From CAYSRJ01 sp964521865 (GTDB lineage Bacteria; Spirochaetota; B62-G9; DRHN01): a DNA stretch of 64,000 bases. The notes under the pieces were generated by a model, which ran no database searches, was not told where the DNA came from, and worked only from the letters and a program-made list of their open reading frames with translations. The stretch is from the NCBI GenBank assembly GCA_964521865.1, contig CAZFTJ010000004.1:1-64000 (forward strand), in the 5' to 3' direction. Below are positions 59,701 through 64,000 of the stretch, one piece after another. The translations under genes were made by a program, and so were the position numbers. How positions within the stretch are numbered: position 1 is the stretch's first letter; each line of letters begins with the position of its first letter.

Positions 59701-59916
59701 CAAAACCCTCCGCATATCATTATGCTCCGGTTTTGCTTCCGCAACCTTCATAAGATAGCAATGACAATACACAAACACAAATGAATTACGCTGTATCCTC
59801 CTCTCAGTCATCCTCCAGGCGGTGCTCGACTCCGTCCTGTCGATATGGATGACATCACCGCATATGCCCGTGGAAAGGCCGGTGAGAGGATAAAACATCT
59901 TAAGGAGGATAGAACT

Positions 59917-60113
59917 ATTGTCCGGACGCTTCGTATCCGGATAATGTCGAAGATGCCGCAGGTGCTGTAAAGTACTGAAAGTACCGCCGGTGCAAGCACC
60001 AGGATTTGTTACACGACGCTTCGTGCCGTATAACAAATCCAGTTAAGTGGACATAACCCCCGCTTACAACTCTTCGGCTTGACCCGGAGAACATGCCGCT
60101 TGGCGGCGGCATT
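59917..60113 (-). repeat. Hairpin-rich interspersed repeat, copy E
   Basis: Full-length copy between the glycerol-1-phosphate dehydrogenase and phoU genes, in the same direction as copy D. The end sequence reads TTGTCCGG in place of TTATCCGG. There is no attC stem nearby. The interval 59701-59916 has no gene. Confidence 0.9.
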
Positions 60114-60211
60114 AAATTCATTCAGGAAGGTGCGACACCGGATAAAGAAGTCTGCATAATGATTCACCGTCACAGCGGAAAGAAGCGTGCTGCAGTATCC
60201 CGCATTTTCTT

Positions 60212-60868
60212 TTAGTCCGAGTCGTGACGATGTTTTGCTACTCTGCCTTCCACGGTAAAGATGATATCTTCACAGATATTTGTGATAAGGTCGGCAACTC
60301 GTTCAAGGTTGGTGCCAATTCTTAAAAGATGGATTGAGCGCTTTATTGTAGCTGAGTCGGCGCTCATATAGGTGATAAGCTCCCGGAGTATCTGATCCCT
60401 CAACTGGTCGACCTTGTCGTCTTCCAGACGTATCGCATCCGCTTCTTTAGAATCACTCTCAATGAATGCATTAACACACCTTTTCATCATAGCGGTTACA
60501 ATTTCAGACATTCGTGGTAAATCTACCAGAGGTTTTACTGGAGCCCGCTTTATCAGATAGAGGGCACTTTCCGAAATATTCACCGCATGATCGCCCATTC
60601 TCTCGAGATCATTATTTATTTTTAAAATCATGAGGATGTTGCGTAAATCGACCGCTCTCGGTTCATACGTGGCAATAAGGGTTATGCATACATCATCGAT
60701 TAAAAGCTCCCTCTCATTCGCGACCGGTTCGTCCACCTCGATAACCGTGGTAAGCTCTTCTTCATTCCGAGACACAAGGCCGTCCATGCTTTTAAAAAGC
60801 ATTTCCTCCACATGCTGTGCGTACGCAATAATGTCATGTTTTAATTCGTCTATTTTTTCGTGTAGCAT
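60212..60868 (-). CDS. phoU: Phosphate-transport regulator PhoU
   Basis: This 218-residue all-helical protein has two PhoU repeats with metal-binding E-R-M-G-D-H-A-V-N and E-R-V-A-D-L-I-T-N motifs. It links the Pst transporter to PhoR signalling and limits phosphate uptake. Last gene of the pst operon, 8 nt after pstB. Confidence 0.95.
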   Translation of the reverse strand: MLHEKIDELKHDIIAYAQHVEEMLFKSMDGLVSRNEEELTTVIEVDEPVANERELLIDDVCITLIATYEPRAVDLRNILMILKINNDLERMGDHAVNISESALYLIKRAPVKPLVDLPRMSEIVTAMMKRCVNAFIESDSKEADAIRLEDDKVDQLRDQILRELITYMSADSATIKRSIHLLRIGTNLERVADLITNICEDIIFTVEGRVAKHRHDSD

Positions 60869-60876
60869 ATTCTTTC

Positions 60877-61686
60877 CTAACCGAATTTCCCTGTAAGATA
60901 CTCTTCGGTCCTTTTATCCTTTGGAACAGTAAAAAGTTCCCTGGTTGTACCATATTCCACCAGTTCACCCAGAAACATAAACGCCGTATAATCCGAGACC
61001 CGTGCTGCCTGGGCTATATTGTGCGTTACCAGTAAGATAGTCACATTCTCTTTCAGCTGTACAACAAGTTCCTCGATTCTCGCTGTAGCTTTCGGGTCGA
61101 GAGCTGATGTAGGTTCATCGAGCAAAAGCATCTCCGGATTCATTGCCAGCGCGCGGGCTATACAAAGTCGCTGCTGCTGTCCTCCCGAAAGATAGGTGCC
61201 TCTCTTACTGAGGCTGTCTTTTACCTCATCCCAGAGAGCTGCTTTTGAAAGAGAATCTTCAACAATATCATTTGATAGTTTCCGCGAAATTCTTATTCCG
61301 TTTAACAAATATCCGGCTACAACATTTTCATAAATTGTCATATGAGGAAACGGATTTGGTCTTTGAAAGACCATTCCGATTTTCCTCCTTACCATAATGG
61401 TATGTAACCGATTTATATCTTCACCGTTAAGCAGGATTGTACCGCTTGTTGTTCCTCCGGGACTCATTTCGTGCATTCTATTAATGCATCTGATAAAAGT
61501 CGTTTTTCCGCAGCCGGAAGGACCCATAATAGAAACAACTCTGTTCTTCTCAACAGACAAGTTTATATCACTGATAATTTTCTTGTCGTAGAAAAATGCA
61601 TCAAAATTTTCCACCCGTAAGAGTGAACTTCTCCTCCCGGCTGCAGAAACTTTCGAATTTACATCAGCGATAGTTTCTTTCCCCAT
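60877..61686 (-). CDS. pstB: Phosphate ABC transporter ATPase PstB
   Basis: This 269-residue ATPase has Walker A G-P-S-G-C-G-K-T, signature L-S-G-G-Q-Q-Q-R, Walker B L-L-L-D-E-P-T-S-A-L-D-P and the PstB-type C-H-E-M-S-P-like insertion (N-R-M-H-E-M-S-P). The start ATG overlaps the pstA stop by one nt. It energises phosphate uptake. Confidence 0.96.
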   Translation of the reverse strand: MGKETIADVNSKVSAAGRRSSLLRVENFDAFFYDKKIISDINLSVEKNRVVSIMGPSGCGKTTFIRCINRMHEMSPGGTTSGTILLNGEDINRLHTIMVRRKIGMVFQRPNPFPHMTIYENVVAGYLLNGIRISRKLSNDIVEDSLSKAALWDEVKDSLSKRGTYLSGGQQQRLCIARALAMNPEMLLLDEPTSALDPKATARIEELVVQLKENVTILLVTHNIAQAARVSDYTAFMFLGELVEYGTTRELFTVPKDKRTEEYLTGKFG

Positions 61687-62585
61687 TACCTACCTTCTTT
61701 TTTTGATACAAAGAGTCGCGCTGTCATATTTATGACAAATACACCGAGAATAAGCAAAAGCGAAGACCCCCAGGCTAATGTATGCCATTCATCATATGGA
61801 CTTGTTGCATAGGTGTATATAACCAAAGGAAGAGAGCTCATTGGTTTTCCTATACGCACGTTCATAAAAGGGCTTCCAAAAGCAGTAAAAAGGAGGGGGG
61901 CCGTTTCACCTGAAATTCTTGTACTTCCAAGGAGTATTCCATTGAATATTCCTTTGAACCCGGTGGGAACAACCACCTTGAGGATAACCCTGTGATAGGG
62001 AACTCCCAGCGAAATAGCTGCCTCCCGAAGTTCATGAGGTATTCGTTTAAGAGTCTCTTCCGTGGATTTAATAACAAGAGGAACTACCATAATTCCAAGG
62101 GCAATACTCCCGGACAGCGCTGAAAAATGGCTCAGAGGGACAACGGCTATTAGCCATGCAAAAATACCAATTACGATGGATGGTGTACCCTGAAGAATAT
62201 CGGTACTCAGCCGTATGCAGTATGAAAGCCGGGAATCCGGAAACTCGGATATAAAGATTCCTCCAAAAACAGCAAGAGGAACAGACAGAATGAGAGCAAC
62301 AATCAAAATGATACCGGATCCGACAAGAGCATTAAGAATTCCCCCTCCACTCTCCCCAACAGGTTTCGGCAATTTCGTAATAAAATCCAAACTTATAGAG
62401 GATACTCCGTTGACAAGAAGGTAAAATAGAATAAAACCAAGCGGTATCACAACCATGAATGAAATCGAAAATATAATTATGCCCGAAAGCTTATTTTTGA
62501 AAATCCTCTTTCCAATAGATTTCTCATCTCCAAGAATCTCCGCAAGATAGGCAGTGTTTAATTTTCTTTGAGTTTCTCCACTCAT
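61686..62585 (-). CDS. pstA: Phosphate ABC transporter permease PstA
   Basis: This 299-residue membrane protein has six hydrophobic segments and the PstA EAA loop E-A-A-I-S-L-G-V-P-Y-H-R-V-I-L-K-V-V-V-P. It pairs with PstC in the membrane. It overlaps pstC by 4 nt and pstB by 1 nt. Confidence 0.95.
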   Translation of the reverse strand: MSGETQRKLNTAYLAEILGDEKSIGKRIFKNKLSGIIIFSISFMVVIPLGFILFYLLVNGVSSISLDFITKLPKPVGESGGGILNALVGSGIILIVALILSVPLAVFGGIFISEFPDSRLSYCIRLSTDILQGTPSIVIGIFAWLIAVVPLSHFSALSGSIALGIMVVPLVIKSTEETLKRIPHELREAAISLGVPYHRVILKVVVPTGFKGIFNGILLGSTRISGETAPLLFTAFGSPFMNVRIGKPMSSLPLVIYTYATSPYDEWHTLAWGSSLLLILGVFVINMTARLFVSKKEGR

Positions 62586-63472
62586 TCGCTTGTGTCCTTT
62601 TTTTCAAACCGCTTCATTATAAGCCTTCCTATGAAATTTATTATTGCGGTTACTACAAATAGAAGCAGGCCCAGCTCGATGAGCGACGACAGATACAGGG
62701 AGCTTACCGCTTCGGTAAATTCATTTGCTATAACCGAAGCCATAGTGTTTCCGGGGGCAAAAATATTGAGAGAGAGCTTGTTTGTATTCCCTATAACCAT
62801 GGTTACCGCCATTGTCTCTCCAAGAGCTCTGCCCAGAGCAAGAAGTATTCCAGCGAAGATACCCGAGCTTGAAAAGGGAATGATGACTCTCCTGATAACT
62901 TCCCAGTGAGTTCCTCCAAGAGAATAGGCGGCTTCTTTAATATCCCCGGGAACCATACTCATAACCTCCCTTGCCATCGTTGAGGCATAGGGAATAATCA
63001 TAACAGCTAAAATTATCGATGCAGATAGAATACTTACCCCATAGGGAGGAATTCCAGTTTCCAGTTCCAGTTTTCTGATCAGCGGAACAAGTACTAAAAG
63101 CCCCCAAAAGCCGTATATAACGGATGGTATCCCCGCAAGCAGCTCGACCGCACTTTTTAAAACAGTTTTGGCTATCCCTTCTTTCATATACTCACTTAAT
63201 ACAAGCGCAACGGAAAATGAAAACGGAAAAGCAATTATCAGGGCAATAAAACTTGTTATAAGTGTTCCCGTGAGGAAAGGTAACGCTCCATAGACCTCTC
63301 GAACCGGATCCCATGTTTGTCCGAAAACAAAACGTATACCATAGGTCCGGATTGCAGGAATGGAGCGAAAAACAAGAGTCATTAATAAAAGCGACGGAAT
63401 TATTAAAACAACGATCCCGGTAAGTTTAAGGAAACCCTTGAATACCTTTTCAGTAATTATATCTTTATTCAT
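62582..63472 (-). CDS. pstC: Phosphate ABC transporter permease PstC
   Basis: This 296-residue membrane protein has six hydrophobic segments and the EAA loop E-A-A-Y-S-L-G-G-T-H-W-E-V-I-R-R-V-I-I-P, and a P-S-V-I-Y-G-F-W-G-L segment typical of PstC. It follows pstS after a hairpin spacer. Confidence 0.95.
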   Translation of the reverse strand: MNKDIITEKVFKGFLKLTGIVVLIIPSLLLMTLVFRSIPAIRTYGIRFVFGQTWDPVREVYGALPFLTGTLITSFIALIIAFPFSFSVALVLSEYMKEGIAKTVLKSAVELLAGIPSVIYGFWGLLVLVPLIRKLELETGIPPYGVSILSASIILAVMIIPYASTMAREVMSMVPGDIKEAAYSLGGTHWEVIRRVIIPFSSSGIFAGILLALGRALGETMAVTMVIGNTNKLSLNIFAPGNTMASVIANEFTEAVSSLYLSSLIELGLLLFVVTAIINFIGRLIMKRFEKKDTSE

Positions 63473-63492
63473 TATTTATTTTGTCTCCGAAC

Positions 63493-63523
63493 ACACACCC
63501 ATGGGCAAAGCCTATGGGTGTGT
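63493..63523. terminator. Hairpin between pstS and pstC
   Basis: ACACACCCAT (63493-63502) and ATGGGTGTGT (63514-63523) pair perfectly, with a further GGC/GCC inside the loop. It lacks a T-run on the - strand. Such hairpins after pstS often allow partial termination or protect the pstS mRNA, giving more binding protein than permease. Confidence 0.7.
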
Positions 63524-63541
63524 TATGTTCGGTTCCAGGTT

Positions 63542-64000
63542 TTATTTAAAATCTACGGATTTCCCGTCGTATGTTACACTGTTTATAATTACTTCTGCTT
63601 TTTTTACAGCTGCAGCGGGAAGCGGTGCATAGTGTAATGGTTCGGAATATTGCTGACCTTCATGTTCGGCAAACCAGACAAGTTTCAAAAGTTCCTTTGC
63701 CCTATCCAGGCTTCTGTCACCATAGCTCTGCTCTTTGTAGAAAATCAACCAGGTGAAACCACTGATGGGATATCCATCTGAAGCTTCGGTATTTGTTATG
63801 GAGACACGCGTATCTGCAGGCAAACGTACATTTGCCGCTTTACTTACACTTTCAATCGACGGCTTTATGAAATTACCGGATTTATTCTCAACATTTCCTA
63901 CCGACATACTGTTCTGAAGAGCATAGATGAGCTCAACGTATCCGATTGCACCGGGCGTTTGTTTTACAATACCTGCAACGCCGGGATTGCCTTTCCCCCC
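63542..64000 (-). CDS. pstS: Phosphate-binding protein PstS (partial)
   Basis: The reading frame stays open to the right edge, which corresponds to G-G-K-G-N-P-G-V-A-G-I-V-K-Q-T-P-G-A-I-G-Y-V-E at the edge and ends at 63542. This is the C-terminal half (about 152 residues) of the periplasmic phosphate-binding protein: G-S-x-G-type and I-G-Y-V-E-L-I-Y-A-L motifs, then I-T-N-T-E-A-S-D-G-Y-P-I-S-G-F-T-W-L. The N-terminus and signal peptide are outside the window. Confidence 0.93.
   Translation of the reverse strand, partial: GGKGNPGVAGIVKQTPGAIGYVELIYALQNSMSVGNVENKSGNFIKPSIESVSKAANVRLPADTRVSITNTEASDGYPISGFTWLIFYKEQSYGDRSLDRAKELLKLVWFAEHEGQQYSEPLHYAPLPAAAVKKAEVIINSVTYDGKSVDFK

Noticed and set aside
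1..64000. CRISPR array
   Set aside because: The only repeats are the dispersed 195 bp hairpin elements and attC sites; no regularly spaced short repeats or cas genes.

Overview
The window reads as chromosomal DNA from a diderm bacterium, most likely a spirochaete related to Treponema/Spirochaeta. Three things point that way. A lipoprotein subtilase lies next to a PrcB-like protein, which recalls the dentilisin locus of Treponema denticola. There is a chromosomal integron, a feature reported from Treponema. Outer-membrane-type barrel and FecR/TPR proteins are also present. The assignment is an inference from gene content; no rRNA is in the window.

Positions 1-16,658 are a chromosomal integron. 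An integron integrase gene (intI, + strand) has its cassette array on its left. Every recognisable cassette gene but one is on the - strand, pointing away from intI, and the genes are separated by 57-130 bp attC-like sites. Cassettes, from intI outward: two unknown AT-rich proteins, a DUF4386-like membrane protein, an acetoacetate-decarboxylase-fold protein, a GC-rich RibD/DHFR-like reductase, a STAND/NACHT-like ATPase, a GNAT acetyltransferase, an unknown protein, an NmrA-like oxidoreductase, an ICMT-like methyltransferase, a hicBA pair with frameshifted hicA, a DUF2971 protein, an intact hicBA pair, and a cassette that runs off the left edge. Two foreign insertions sit in the array: a solo tyrosine recombinase (+ strand) and an IS110-family element. 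A ~195 bp repeat made of consecutive hairpins occurs five times (three in the array, two in the core chromosome). In the array it always abuts the attC crossover point, and one copy is split by the IS110 element.

Positions 16.7-31.7 kb are ordinary chromosome: tRNA-Thr/tRNA-Tyr, a secreted protein with EF-hand-like repeats, a ribbon-helix-helix protein, a complete branched-chain amino-acid ABC transporter (livJHMGF) followed by a phenylacetate-CoA-ligase-like gene, clpB, recX-alaS, and rplM-rpsI.

Positions 31.8-46.6 kb hold a Fur-family regulator, a FecR/TPR protein, a histidine operon (hisD, hisB, hisH, a Na+/Pi cotransporter, hisA, hisF and a HAD phosphatase), a repeat copy, a second HAD phosphatase, a DUF692-like protein, a biotin carboxylase, a cyclophilin-like protein and a metallophosphoesterase.

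Positions 46.8-64 kb hold an amino-acid permease, a nucleotidyltransferase-like protein, an outer-membrane barrel, a PPC-domain protein, and an acetyl-CoA carboxylase operon (fused accA-accD, an AccB-like protein with an altered biotin motif, birA). They are followed by the subtilase/PrcB pair, an MntA-HepT toxin-antitoxin remnant, sn-glycerol-1-phosphate dehydrogenase, the fifth repeat copy and the phosphate operon (pstS-pstC-pstA-pstB-phoU, entering from the right edge).

The main candidates for something undescribed are the integron itself, the hairpin repeat that tracks attC junctions, and the IS110 element (with a structured putative bridge-RNA region) that has inserted into that repeat.
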